From Viola odorata (Eukaryota; Streptophyta; Magnoliopsida; Malpighiales; Violaceae), in the NCBI GenBank assembly GCA_963691705.1, contig OY829542.1, forward strand, positions 30,676,579 through 30,740,578: DNA of 64,000 bases, given 5' to 3'. The translations under genes and the position numbers were made by a program. Shown piece by piece: positions 33,443-44,705 of the stretch. The first letter of the stretch is position 1. Every line of letters begins with the position of its first letter. A model generated the notes under the pieces. It searched no databases. It worked only from the letters and a program-made list of their open reading frames with translations, and had not been told where the DNA came from.

Positions 33443-34793
33443 CCGACTTAGCAAAAATACCCTCCAGCACTTAGCGCTAGACTTCTACCTCGACGGCGAA
33501 GTTCTCTATAAAAGGAGAGCTGATGGAGCTTTGCTTCGCTGCGTCACCATGGCCGAGGCAAAGAGAATCATAATGGAGATCCACGAAGGGGTTTGTTCCA
33601 CGCACGCAAGTGGGCACATGATGGCAAGACAGATAATGAGGCAAGGTTATTTTTGGCTAACCATCGAACGAGATTGCATCGACTATTTCCGAAAGTGCCA
33701 TAAATGTCAAATTTACGCGGACCATCTCCATGTCCCTCCAACCCCTCTTTTCAGCATGATGTCGCCTTGGCCTATTGCGATGTGGGGAATCGACATCATT
33801 GGCCAAATTCATCCAACAGCCTCTAATGGCCATCGCTTCATCCTCGTAGCAATCGACTACTTCACCAAGTGGGTAGAGGCCGCCTCTTACTCCAACATCA
33901 CTCAGAAAATGACCATGCGATTCATTGAGAAAAATATCATCTGCCATCACGGAGTCCCAGAAACAATCATCACGGACAATGGCACCAATCTCAATGGAAA
34001 AATGATCGATGGTCTTTGCCAACGTTAGAAGGTGAAGCATCGAAACTCATCACCATATCATCCAAAAATGAATGGCGCAGTCGAAGCAGCAAACAAAAAC
34101 CTGAAGAGGATCATCCAAAAGATGGTAATCACTCACAAAGATTGGCGTGACATGCTTCCCTTCGCACTGCATGCTTACCGGATAGCAACCCATACGTCCA
34201 CAGGGGAAACTCCCTACTCATTAGTTTACGGCATGGAAGTCGTAATTCCCCTTGAGGTAGAAATCCCTTCTCTCAGAATCCTGGCAGAGTCTGAAGTAGA
34301 AGAATCAGATTGGGCAAGAGTGAGGTACGAGCAGTTGAACCTCCTTCCCGAAAAGCGCTTGGCCGTTATCTGCCATGATCAATTGTATCAGCAAAGGATG
34401 GCCAACGCTTATAACAAGAAAGTGCGACCTCGTAGGTTCAAGACTAGGGACTTAATGCTGAAGAAGATTCTCCCACATCAGGAGGCTAGTCAAGGAAAGT
34501 GGGCCCCAAGGTACGAGGGCCCATATCTAGTTAAAAGTGCATTCTCGGGGGGGTGCCCTAATGCTAACCAGCATGGATGGAGATTATCTACCAAGACCGG
34601 TAAATGTCGATGTCGTCAAGAGATACTTCACCCGAAGTACCACGGACCGTGCATCTGGCCGAGCCAAAGACATAGGGTTTTATCATGACAATATCGCTCG
34701 AATGTTTATCCTGAATAAAATGAGTTTTTTTTCAGGAGATGCTTTTTGTTTTAAAACTTTTTGTTCCTTTTTCTTAAACTTGTGAGATGACAA
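33443..34793 (+). pseudogene. Element A integrase
   Basis: Continues the frame cut at 10631. LDFYLDGEVLYKRRADG, zinc region IHEGVCSTHASGHMMARQ ... CHKCQIYADH (33560-33720), catalytic Asp in MWGIDIIGQIH and TIITDNGTNLNG, and Glu in NGAVEAANKN (about 34072-34100). A TAG at 34027-34029 lies just before KHRNSSPYHP. Near 34544-34551 a G-run shifts the frame inside the C-terminal FSGGALMLTSMDG segment, which ends PVNVDVVKRYF. Catalytic residues remain, but the frame is broken. Confidence 0.92.
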
Positions 34794-37070
34794 AAGGAGG
34801 CATGACATCGGTGGCTCCCAAGGAGTAATTCGAGACATAGGGCACGACACTTAGACTAATGCCACTAATCAATCTTAAGGTTTTGTAGGGACGTAATGTT
34901 TCACACCACATCTCATCATCACGATAGGACCAGGGAGTTCCCCTCGTAGGAGCTCCTGAATTGCCGTAGCAGGCCGCCTTCAAGATCGAATCAGGAAAGA
35001 TTTTAAAAATCCGTCACCATCTAAAGCCAAAATCTTTTTCCTCGCAGTACTACCACCGCATCCAGCATCACAAACAACCGGTCTCAAAGGACCAAACACA
35101 TAAAGGGAGATCACCCCGCAAAGCTATCATCCGATCATCAAGGGGATTGTCTGAGCCTGCAACCCTATTCGAGAAAGACTATCCAACGTTAGAATTTCAT
35201 AGCAATACTATCATCTGGTTTGAGCGAGGACTGAATGCTGGACCAAAGTCACAAAGCCCATCTTATGCCGGCCTAGCTGTCGGAACGCTAGTGGCATGGG
35301 GTCCCCTCTCCGTTGGCCTATTCGGAGGGGTTCACCATCAAGACATCACGGTCGCCAAGCGCCCTTTTGCACGCAAAACTCCCGGAGAAGAAGCATGACG
35401 AAAACCTATCCCCCTAAGACCACAATCAACATACTTAATGCAGTCTTGTTCAAGAAGTTTCTCAACATCCACACCATGATCAACACGATGAAGATCAATC
35501 CTTTGATTTGTGGGCCACTAACCGCTAACTAACGGTGATCGCATTCACTCATTTTATCCACAATCCCTTGCTGCAAAAAGCGCCAGAATCCCCTCTGAAG
35601 AGGGACATCCGTACTGCAAGTATCACCCGCCCCGAGACGAGCTGCGGCAAAGCATCTAAAGCAAAGCCATCATCAACCAACATCCGGTGCAAGTCGCACG
35701 GCAGTGACCCACGGATGGCCCGTCCAAAAGGGAGAGCTTAAAACTTATCAATCACATTACTTTCTAAAAATTGTCTTGCATTTACTCCTCATTTGTTCTC
35801 GCCGTATCTTTTTCAGGAACTGGGTCGCCCCCATTTGTTGCCTGCGTAAGACTGGTAAGCCGACGCCCTTGCAGCCCCGCTGCACATTTCGGGGACAGGG
35901 GGTTCTCCCTTTATCCCAGAGCAATCACAGAGCCAATCGACGAAGGTCCAGCAAGTAAACGAGCAAGAATGCAGATCCCGTCCTCACTCCGACCTGGATC
36001 GGCGGTTCCCACCAAGCAGCTGAAAAAGAAACTAATCAAAGCATCTAAGCAAAGCGTTCCTGAGCTAGGACCACGTCACAGGCACCTCAAAAATTGGTCT
36101 AAGGGAAAGGGAGAATCCCAGAACTTATGTCATTTTCGTTTTCAAATCAATCTTTCTTTTCTACTCCGTTGTTCCCTCTTCATTTCGCAGGGACGTGAAT
36201 CATCCCATTGTCATCCGCATAAAGCTCATGGAAGACGCCCTTACAGCCCCGTTGCACACTTCAGGAGAGTTCATCTTTCTCCCCCCTTCATTAATTTATT
36301 TTCATTCCTACACTTTGTTAGCTTTAATTTACGTACGGTCGTCTAGCCCACTAGGGGCAGCCCTTTAGGTTCTCGTCAGACCCTTGCAAATAAGTCATCC
36401 CCCGCGTCCTAGCTTTAAGCTATCAATCAATCAAAAATCCCCTTTAGCCCGGCTAAAAACGAAAATCATACTACTCTCATAAGCATATTCATGCATTGCA
36501 TAGGTCGGGAATGTTCAATCCCTCTGTTAAGTAAAGCATCCATCAAAAATTACATCTTATGCATGATCTTACTTGCTTGCTCTTATATCCACGGTTTGCT
36601 CCGACGTAAGCAGTCACAGACAAATCCCGGTAAGCATTTTCGAGCCATCGCGCCTTATCCTTCTTGAGTGTAAGTGCCTGACTAGATATTAGTTGAATTC
36701 GCATAATATCCAGGGTACATGTGCAATTAGACATGGGATAGCAATAAAATGACGTGGGACTTTTACGACCTTCTCCATTTTTTTCGTTTCTTCCCTCTTT
36801 CCACCACATATGCCATCACTCCTACCAAAACCTTCACTATCACTCATACCCCGGGAGTCAAGGAGCAATTTCAGCTAAGATTGCCAGCCGGAAGTAAAAA
36901 GCACGCCTAGTTCAAGTACACGACAAAGGAGACGGGAAAGGTCGCCGAAAGATCGCTAAGAACTATCACCAAAGGAAGGCCAAAAATCCAAGATGAAGAT
37001 CAAGGCCTTAAGCCAAAATGAGAAGAGATCAAGACAAAGGTTGTGCTTGCTCTGCTCTGATGCATTTCAA
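34794..37070 (+). other. Element A 3' non-coding region, part 1
   Basis: No convincing ORF. Two diverged copies of a segment lie about 365 bases apart (GACGCCCTTGCAGCCCCGCTG near 35866 and GACGCCCTTACAGCCCCGTTG near 36233, each followed by a CATTTCGGGG- or CACTTCAGG-type stretch), pointing to an old tandem duplication. Long 3' regions of this kind are usual in Ogre-like elements. Confidence 0.6.
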
Positions 37071-37660
37071 ATCAAAAAAAAAAGAGACAAGAAAAAAGAA
37101 AAAAAAAGGAAAAAAAAAGAAAAAAGAAACAGAAAAAAGAAAAGAGAGAAATGCCCAGAGACATTCGAAGAATACAAACAATCGAAGAACTGAAGCAAGC
37201 ACAACCCGGGGACAACTAAACTCAAGAAATCTCGAAGAAAACATTCCCAGTGGAGACTCGAGAAAAAGGGCCCAAGGCCAACTCAAGTAGTAGATCTCGA
37301 GGAAAGCATCCCCCTAGTGGAGACTCGAGCAAAAAGGCCCAAGGCCAACTCAAGTAGTTAGATCTCGAGGAAAGCATCCCCTCAGTGGGAAATCGAGAAG
37401 AAAATGGCCCAAGGCCAATTCAAGTAGCAGGTCAAGAAAAGAACAGCGATAACCCTCCCTAGTGAGGACTCGAGAAGAAAAAGGGCCCAGAGCCGACTCA
37501 AGGAATCTCGAAAGAAACATCCTCCAGTAAAGACTAGAGAAAAGGGCCCCTAGCCGACCGGAAAATGACATTCCTAGCAAGGATCTGAGAGCTCATGCAC
37601 TCTATCAAGAAAGCATCCCCAGTAAAAAGCGAAAGAACTCGCGCACCTCGCCCTCATCAG
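37071..37660 (+). repeat. Purine tract and ~75-bp tandem repeats in element A
   Basis: 37071-37150 is almost pure A/G (poly-A with G). From 37205 to about 37560 follow five or more imperfect copies of a unit with GATCTCGAGGAAAGCATCCC, CAGTGGAGACTCGAG and AAAGGCCCAAGGCCAACTCA. The CTCGAG word recurs in each. Copies become less alike toward 37650. Confidence 0.82.
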
Positions 37661-38054
37661 GGTCAATCGACAAAGCATCACTCATCAAAAACTTTCAAAC
37701 TCATCAGAAAAGCACATCTTTACCAAAATAAACTTCTTTCCGGACATTTCATGTCCTTTCATTATTTTTCGTGAAAAATCCCATCGATTATTTGAATGCC
37801 CATGCATGTGCATCTTCATTTGAAGTCTATTCACTTGGATTGACATTGCGAATTGAAAATTATGTATCATGTTAGTTGCATCTTTATGAGCGTAAAACAC
37901 TTAACCTTGTTTTAGAGCGTGAGTGCAAACACTAATATCAGGTGAGGATTGCTTATGGCTGCAAATCATGGGAAAGTCTTGTCCTTGGGGTCGTTACCTC
38001 CTGAACAGGATGCAGATGCATTCTAGGTTCGTATCAAGGCCGCTGGTAACAAAA
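37661..38054 (+). other. Element A 3' region between two repeat arrays
   Basis: Non-coding AT-rich DNA; no repeat or ORF that I can support. Confidence 0.5.
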
Positions 38055-39618
38055 GCATTTCTCTCCTCCCAGAGTGATCATTTGTATTTTTCTCCTCCTA
38101 GAGTGACATCATACGTTCCCTCCTCCCAGAGTGATAGCATTTACGTTTGTCCTCCTAAAGTGACGATTAGTTTATTTCTGCACCTCGCGTCTTCTCCTAC
38201 GGGATTAACGTCATTTAAATTTCTGCATTTTATATTTCCTCCTCCTAGAGTGACAGCTTTATATTTCCTCCTCCTAGAGTGACAACATGCATCTTCCTTC
38301 TCCCAGAGTGACATCATTTACATAATTCTACATTTCTGCATAATTATTATCTCCTCCTAGAGTGACAGCACGTATTTCCTCCTCCCAGAATGACAGCATC
38401 ATTTATATTTCCTCCTCCCAGAGTGACATCATGCATTTTTCTCCTCCCAGAGTGACAGCATCAGCATTTTTATCCTCCCAGAGTGACCTTAGTTTAATTT
38501 CCGTATTTCACGTCTTCTCCTACGGGATTGACGTTGTTTACGTTTCTGTACTGCATTTCCTCCGCCTAGAGTTACAGCATCATGCATTCTTCTCCTCCCA
38601 GAGTGACATCATTTGCATTCTCCTCCTCCCAGAGTGACAGTATCATGCATTTTTCTCCTCCTAGAGTGACATCATTTGCATTTACCTCCTCCCAGAGTGA
38701 CATCATTTACATTCTCCTCCTCCTAGAGTGACATCATTAGGATAAATCATTCGTACTTCGGCGGATCACGCATTATCCTCCTGAAGCAACGTCAGTCACA
38801 TGTCAAATGCTTATCCCCCAGTGGAGCTGTCATTTACATTTTCATAAAATTACATTCGATTCCTGTCAAAGTAGTCGTCATTTATATTTTCTGCAACTTA
38901 TGTTTCTCTCGATATCCGAATAGATCTAAGTTTATACCTTTGCAGGACAGCCGATCAAAACCTTTCTCCTCCCAGAGTGACAGCAACGAATCTATCTCCT
39001 CCCAGAGTGACATCAACCAACTATCTCCTCCCAGAGTGACATCAACGGATTACCTCCTCCCAGAGTGACAGCATCAATTTCCTCATCACCGAATAACACC
39101 ATCAGAAGCATACCTCCTCCCAGAGTGACATCAACTTACCTCCTCCCAAAGTGACGTCAAAAGCATACCTCCTCCCATAGTGACATCAACGATTACCTCC
39201 TCCTAAAGTGACATAAAAAATATCTCCTCCCAGAGTGACATCAACGATATCTCCTCCCAAAGTGACATCTACAATATACCTCCTCCTAGAGTGACATCAA
39301 CTTACCTCCTCCCAGAGTGACATCCACGAATAACATCAACGAACTGTCTCCTCCCGGAGTGACACCCACGAACGATCCTCCCAGAGTGACATCATCAAAT
39401 TATACATCCTCCCAGAGTGACGTCATCAAAATTATACCTCCTCCCAGAGTGACATCTATGACCTATCTCCTCCCAGAGTGACATCCACGACAATACCTCC
39501 TCCCAGAGTGACATCTACGACAATACCTCCTCCTAGAGTGACCTCTACAACACTATCTCCTCCCAGAGTGACGTCAACAAATTTACCTCCTCCTAGAGTG
39601 ACATCATCACAGTAAGAT
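38055..39618 (+). repeat. Minisatellite with TCCTCCCAGAGTGACATCA core, about 40 copies
   Basis: A 19-base core, TCCTCCCAGAGTGACATCA, with few changes (CCC/CCT, ACATCA/ACAGCA/ACGTCA), recurs about every 28-31 bases, with variable AT-rich spacers of about 8-12 bases. I count about 18 copies to 38740 and about 22 from 38965 to 39605, separated by a degenerate stretch. Exact TGACGTCA occurs in at least three late copies. It lies just before the polypurine tract of element A. Confidence 0.92.
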
Positions 39619-39703
39619 TGAGGTAAGACCCGCTATGTCGCCAAAATTCGGATATGCAGGGGCAACCGTCTTTATTGCTTATCAAATACTTCGATAAGAC
39701 AAT

Positions 39704-39717
39704 AAAGAGGGGGCAAC
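39704..39717 (+). other. Polypurine tract of element A
   Basis: AAAGAGGGGGCAAC directly before the LTR start TGTTGATACCC. The place and purine richness fit the plus-strand primer, and the AGGGGGCAACTGTTGATACCC junction is familiar from Ogre-like elements. Confidence 0.8.
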
Positions 39718-40381
39718 TGTTGATACCCAAATTTTGACGCCATTTTTAATTAATTTTAGCATTTCTGTTATTTACTGTCATTTTTAGTTAATTTACTGTC
39801 GTTAGCATTTTTAAAATTTTCATCGCGTTTTAGCATCGTCAGTGTTCGAAATAGCATTTTTAATTTTTCGTCACGTATTTTCATTATTATTATCATCATT
39901 ATTTTTAGCCTTAAAAATCACATTTTTAATTATCCGGCAGTCATTTGCTAGTTTTTTCTTCGTTTTTGGTCATCACATGAATTTTAGGATTTTTAGTATT
40001 TTAGCGCATTTTTTAGTTTTTTATTTTTTTATTATTATTTTTGTTCGAGCTTTTATGGGACCCGAGTAAGTTCGCTTGGACAATAGCTCGAATTTGGAAT
40101 GTTTTCCATCAACTAGTTGCTACCTTTTTTTTAGTTCACAACGGTCTATAGCGTTCCGTGTAATTTTTGTCATAACGTCATTTATTTTCCGTCCGAACGT
40201 TTCACATTTTTTAACGCAAAAATAAACACGTTAAACGAAAAATTCTAGTCATTCGCTGTAGATGGTTAAGCTCGCCGTATTTTTCTCTACGCGTTGGTAC
40301 CTTCGGCTCGAAAAGTCAGAACGTTTGTTCGCGGGAATCGGCTCGAGGCCATTTAAATAAGGTAAAGGGCCATTTAATCAT

Positions 40382-40413
40382 GGTCGTTGATCTGGTCAAC
40401 CAGATCAACGACC
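40382..40413. repeat. Perfect 15-bp inverted repeat in the element A LTR
   Basis: GGTCGTTGATCTGGT, a CA loop, then ACCAGATCAACGACC. All 15 pairs match, about 210 bases before the TATA box. Confidence 0.9.
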
Positions 40414-40623
40414 CTTAAATTACCTTGCATGGTGCGCATGCACCGTGGGCATGGACTTGCAGCGGAGCAGGCCAGCGAGCAGCCTGCTCCCGTCGCTTCC
40501 TGTCACGTCCAGCCGTCCCTTCAAAGTCGTAGACCTGCCACCACGACAACGCTAGCTCCGCCACCTCGACGTCCGGCCTAGCCACGCGCAGCACTGCGTC
40601 CTTCACCCACGCGATCGAGTGCG

Positions 40624-40631
40624 TATAAAAA
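40624..40631 (+). promoter_or_regulatory. TATA box of the element A LTR
   Basis: GCGTATAAAAAGGCCCC, following a GC-rich stretch (40440-40620) in an otherwise AT-rich LTR. A likely start region for the genomic RNA of the Ogre-like element. Confidence 0.7.
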
Positions 40632-41159
40632 GGCCCCTACCTTCAACATAAAATGGGAACCAAATCTGCAAGAAAACCTTGCTTCTTCCCTCTCTTGATT
40701 GATAGCTCATTTAGAGCTTCGATCGTCCAGTTCAAAGCTTTTGGCAGTGAGCTTTTTTTCAAGCTTTTTTCTTTCGTTTTTCATGCTTTTCTTTTCTTTA
40801 ATTCGTTTAGCATTTGTTTGATTAAATAAATTGCTTTTCTTTATGCCATTAATTCATATGCATGTTGTAGATTAAATACATGCTTTCAATTTGATTAATC
40901 GTTAGCTAGATCGTGCGAATTAATTAGTTTTCGATAATTAACGGTTTCGTCATTTTTTCAAAATTAAACTCGGCGCGTTTTAAATTAAAATTCGAGGTTC
41001 GTACGGTCGGGAAGCCGTCGAGGAGACGAGCATCTCGGTACGAAGGATTTCCATTTCAGCCACGGATGGCAGGAGCTTGGCCGCCGGCTGTAGCGCCGGC
41101 GACCAAGGAGGAAGACGCGTGAATAGTGCCATGAAGGCTTCTTCACGCGTCAAAGGTGA

Positions 41160-41265
41160 TAATGGGCTTGGCCCATCACCCTTCCTTTATTTTTCATGGG
41201 CCAGGAACTATTCCTGGCCCATTTCCTTTGCATTTAATTTAAATTGGGCCCAGCCCATTTTCGTT
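41160..41265. promoter_or_regulatory. Cluster of GGCCCA/TGGGCC words with a perfect 12-bp inverted repeat
   Basis: ATGGGCCAGGAA (41196-41207), CTA, TTCCTGGCCCAT (41211-41222) is a perfect inverted repeat. ATGGGC-TTG-GCCCAT stands at 41162-41176, and TTGGGCCCAGCCCA near 41247. GGCCCA is a known TCP-type (site II) plant promoter word. The position is after the TATA box, so a role in RNA structure is equally possible. Confidence 0.5.
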
Positions 41266-41439
41266 CTTTCCGAGATTTCAGATCGCGCTTTTTTCGTAAA
41301 AATATTTCGTATGCTTCGTATGATTATTTTTTGTACTATCAACTGTTTAATTTTCTGTACTTATCAACTGTTTAAATTCCTCGCACTTTAATTTTTCACA
41401 ATTTACTTTCGACAATTTAAATTCAATTTACCGCCTACA

Positions 41440-42120
41440 TGGTCGGTCGCAAATATCAACTGTTTTATTTTCGGCAAATATCAACTGTTTTATTTTCTGC
41501 AAATATCAATTGTTTTATTTTCTGCAAATATCAATTATTTTATTTTCTGCAAATATCAATTGTTCTATTTTCTGCAAATATTAACTGTTTTATTTTCTGC
41601 AAATATCAAACTGCTTATTTTCTGCAATATCAACGTGTTTTATTTTCTGCAATACCAACTTGTTTAAATCTCTGCAAATCGTCAACTGTTTAAATTATGC
41701 AAATCGTCAACTGCGTAATTTCCGCAAAGATCATATCTTTAATTTTTCGTCAAATCATCACTAAATTTTCGTATGCGTCAAATCATCATTTCTCGCATAC
41801 ATTAAAATCAGCATTTAAATTCTCGTACTTATCAACTGTCATCATTTAATTTTCGCATCTTATCAAATCAGCATTTAAACTTTCTGCACTCATCAAAGCA
41901 TCATCTAAATTTTCGTATGCGTCAAATCATCATTTCTCGCGTACATCAAAACCGACATTTAAATTTTTTGCACACATCAAATCATCATTTAATTTCTTGC
42001 ACTTATCAAACCATCATTTAAATGTTCGTATGCGTCAAATCATCATTTCTCGCATTCCTCAAATCAGCATTTAAATTTTCGTATGCATCAAGTCATTATT
42101 TAAATTCTCACATTCATGAA
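41440..42120 (+). repeat. AT-rich tandem repeats in the element A LTR
   Basis: 41440-41690: about nine copies of ATCAACTGTTTTATTTTCTG with CAAAT joints, about 28-30 bases each. 41750-42110: a second unit, CAAATCATCATTTCTCGCAT / AAATCAGCATTTAAATTTTC, repeated imperfectly about six times. Non-coding. Confidence 0.85.
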
Positions 42121-43017
42121 TTGCTTATTTATTTTTCGAGCTATCACTAACACTCTCATTTTGTAAGTTTTAAATTCAAAGCTTCGCTCGAAAGTACGCC
42201 TTTCGTTCCTTTTTATTTATTCAACGCTTTCCGTAAATATCAATCGTACGCATGATATATAGAATTGCTAGAACTAAAATCAACTCACATGAACAACGTG
42301 CTTAAAGATTTGCTTAAAATGCCATGTTCATATGATTTTAAATTCTCACTTATATTAACTGCATGCACGTGGTGGCTTCGATCCCACATCAGCTTATCAT
42401 TTCAAAACTCTATCATTTAAATTTGTACTCTGTTAGCAATCCATGATAGAATCACGTAGTAATCAACTTAATCATGCATGGCCCGATGATGAAATAGAGG
42501 GCGCTCATTCAGTCTTACGAAAAATTCAGTCCCATCACGTTACGATCGGGAATAATCAATCGATCTTGATAAATGGTAACCCCGTTCGAAAGATTTTTAA
42601 AACGGTAACCCCATCTAATGATTAATTATTCCTGAACGGTCACGATCATAGAAAAGACTAAAGTGACGATTCCTCTAAGAGCCCCCTTTTCAAAAATGCA
42701 TTTTTATCAAACACCATTTAAACACCTCTCTCATCAACCGGTAACCGTTTTTGGATGTGACTCGGGTGCCTAACACCTTCCCGAGACCATAATACGACCC
42801 TGAACCTTTGTCTGGGGTCCAGACCCCTTTTTGTGCCTTTAGTTTTTATTTATTATATTTCTTATGCCATGACGATTAAGGTTCCCTAAACCTAGCAACC
42901 AAATTAGGGTGGTGACTTCATTGCATACTGCTAGGCGTCCCTTTTATGTCGAGCATCGTAAGGTCTCAAGTTCATTGCACACTCCCGAGTTTTTTTAATT
43001 TTCGGTGCGAGATAGTT

Positions 43018-43035
43018 TGGCGACTTCAGTGGGGA
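43018..43035 (+). other. Primer-binding site of element F (tRNA-Arg type)
   Basis: TGGCGACTTCAGTGGGGA, five bases after the LTR. From memory, plant tRNA-Arg ends in ...CCCCAGTGGAGTCG-CCA, whose complement differs at only two of 18 positions. Ogre elements are known to use tRNA-Arg. Confidence 0.75.
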
Positions 43036-43543
43036 CAGTAGGGTCGGAGCCGGTTTCATTTTTGAGAGGTGTTTTATTTGTCTATTTACCTGCTTTGATC
43101 AATTGCTGATCTGTTCATTTATTCGCTTTATCAATTGTCATATGCATTTCATAGTGCCCTACACCCCGGGGACAATTACCAAATTAGAAGGGTAGTAGTG
43201 ACGCCCTAGGACACACGTCCTAGGTAGTGTTCACCAATCCCAACTCGGATGAACCCCTGAAGCTAGTCGAAAGGTTACACGATTTCGCAAGGAATCGGGA
43301 CACTGGACGACACTTTAGGGACCTTTTCATGGTATCATCCGAGAACCGTTCAAGCCAGTTAGAAAAGTCAGAATCAGAACCCCAGCACGTGCATCATGAT
43401 TATACCTGCTTTGTTGTGGCTCTATTCATCCTGTTGCCATGATAATCTTGTCTTTTACATGAACTGTAAACTTCTTATGCATGCAGGTTACTTCATATTT
43501 AAAATTTTATTTTTTTCCCACAGGACCCATTTTGCTCATTCGC

Positions 43544-43930
43544 TATGACAACACCTACGTTACTTTCACTTGATATTTTCGGGGGATGAAGCTTCGACGA
43601 TCAGGCTGCCCGAGGAGATCTATTAGAACAGGGATTCACCCCTGACATCACCACTAAGATCAAAGTAGAAGTCGTAGACTTCGACTCAACTAGGATTCGA
43701 AAATTGAGAAATGAGCTGACTGAAGACGAGGAGACACAGTTCGAGGGTAGTTATGGAAAACTACTAACCCTGGTTGACGTAAAGACTAATTGGGGTTGCA
43801 TCCGGGCAGCCCTAAAATTTTGGGATCCCTATTATCGGTGCTTCTCTTTCCACATAGCTCTACCGATAGCAGTAGTACCGATTTTACATGGGATGGTGAA
43901 CATACCTTTGTCCTTACATTTAGGTGGTAG
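43544..43930 (+). pseudogene. Element F gag N-terminus (Ogre-like, truncated)
   Basis: ATG at 43544, a TGA at 43586, then an open frame (MRNELTEDEETQFEGSYGKL, about 43704 on) with IRAALKFWDPYYRCFSF, the conserved 'WDP.YRCF.F' segment of the Ogre gag N-terminus. Similarity fades after about 43870. The leader (43036-43543) is non-coding. The rest of F is missing. Confidence 0.7.
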
Positions 43931-44099
43931 CTTCCTGATGAGATGCATTTTGTGCCAATTTCTCATTCCTTTCCTAGCCATTTTTGGGCATGTTGCTACT
44001 GATCTTCTTCTATTTTCATACTATTTTATAGATCAGGGCTTTTGGAGAGGAAAATTAGAAAAGATACATTTTCCCATGGATTCTGGACGGACTTGAGCA

Positions 44100-44705
44100 G
44101 CGAGGCCTAGCAGTTGGTAGACAGCATGCAGGCAACATCTTGCCCCTGCAGTGTTGCGCACGTAGCAGTCAAGGACTCAAGCGCTAAACAAGGAAATTCC
44201 CTATTTTAAGGGAATCAGCTGATCCGCCCTGGACGCGTCTTCCTTCATCTTCATAGGCCTTCGAGTATTACTTCCATAAACGCACCTTGGGAGACGGCGA
44301 AGCATCAAGACTACTCCATAAACGTACCTTGGGGTAGTTTCTCGTACGAAAGGAAGTAGGGGACCTAAACGCACCTGGACCCCATAGCGCGTCTACCAGC
44401 GAGGGATAGACGATCAACCGACCTTGAAAGCAACTTGAGATAGATTCCTACTGGGAACTCCTTCCTTTATAATCAACAAACTCTTGAACCCCCCCCCCCC
44501 CCCGGTTACTTGTTACTGTTCTGAACTGTTTGCCCTTGCTACACAACACAAGACAGTGTTCACCTTAGTCCCTGTGGATCGACCCTGTACCACTATACGC
44601 TGTTTAATTGTGCATTTGTTGCAGGTTTTATTATTATTTTTGAGGTGTCTCGACAGCACGTCACTTCCTCTGAATGACGGCCGAGACATTAGCACCTACA
44701 CTTAT
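44100..44705. other. Repeat-derived DNA with a 16-base C run
   Basis: No gene. 44225-44470 has two copies of a CCATAAACGCACCTTGGG-like segment (about 44276 and 44322). C-run near 44489-44504. Then AGTCCCTGTGGATCGACC (44564-44583), a phrase I associate with Athila-type LTR or leader DNA, so this may be an LTR fragment. Identity unproven. Confidence 0.4.

Larger units (their letters stand above)
6508..43012 (+). mobile_element. Element A: Ogre-like Tat retrotransposon, interrupted by D and B
   Basis: The coding order gag, protease, RT, RNase H, archaic RNase H (6508-10631) then integrase (33443-34790), a long 3' non-coding region with minisatellites, polypurine tract and a 3.3-kb LTR (39718-43012) reads as one + strand element once B is removed. 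Across the B insertion, the protein frame rejoins exactly if one copy of a 5-bp target (ccggg at 10627-10631 / ccgac at 33443-33447) is dropped. The large size, tRNA-Arg-type primer site after the LTR, and protein similarity point to Ogre or a close relative. Many stops show that it is old. Confidence 0.9.
39718..43012 (+). repeat. LTR shared by elements A and F (about 3.3 kb)
   Basis: The start TGTTGATACCCAAATTTTG lies after the polypurine tract. The end is placed at GGTGCGAGA (43012), five bases before a primer-binding site. One LTR thus has an Ogre 3' end on its left and an Ogre 5' end on its right. The length fits Ogre-like LTRs. Inside are a TATA box, two perfect inverted repeats, several GGCCCA words and two AT-rich tandem arrays. 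The last base is A, but the expected terminal CA reads GA. Confidence 0.82.

Noticed and set aside
37018..37290. Lysine-rich ORFs over the A/G tract
   Set aside because: Low-complexity purine DNA reads as lysine/arginine in any frame; not a gene.
38055..39618. CRISPR-like look of regular cores with variable spacers
   Set aside because: Plant nuclear DNA inside a retrotransposon 3' region; cores vary, spacers are only 8-12 bases and AT-rich, and no cas genes are present. It is a minisatellite.
41439..41693. 84-codon ORF with repeated NINCFIFCKYQ units
   Set aside because: Direct translation of the AT-rich tandem repeat in the LTR of element A.
43880..44096. Hydrophobic, membrane-like continuation of the gag frame of F
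   Set aside because: Homology to Ogre gag ends at about 43870; the rest is AT-rich DNA read through after truncation.
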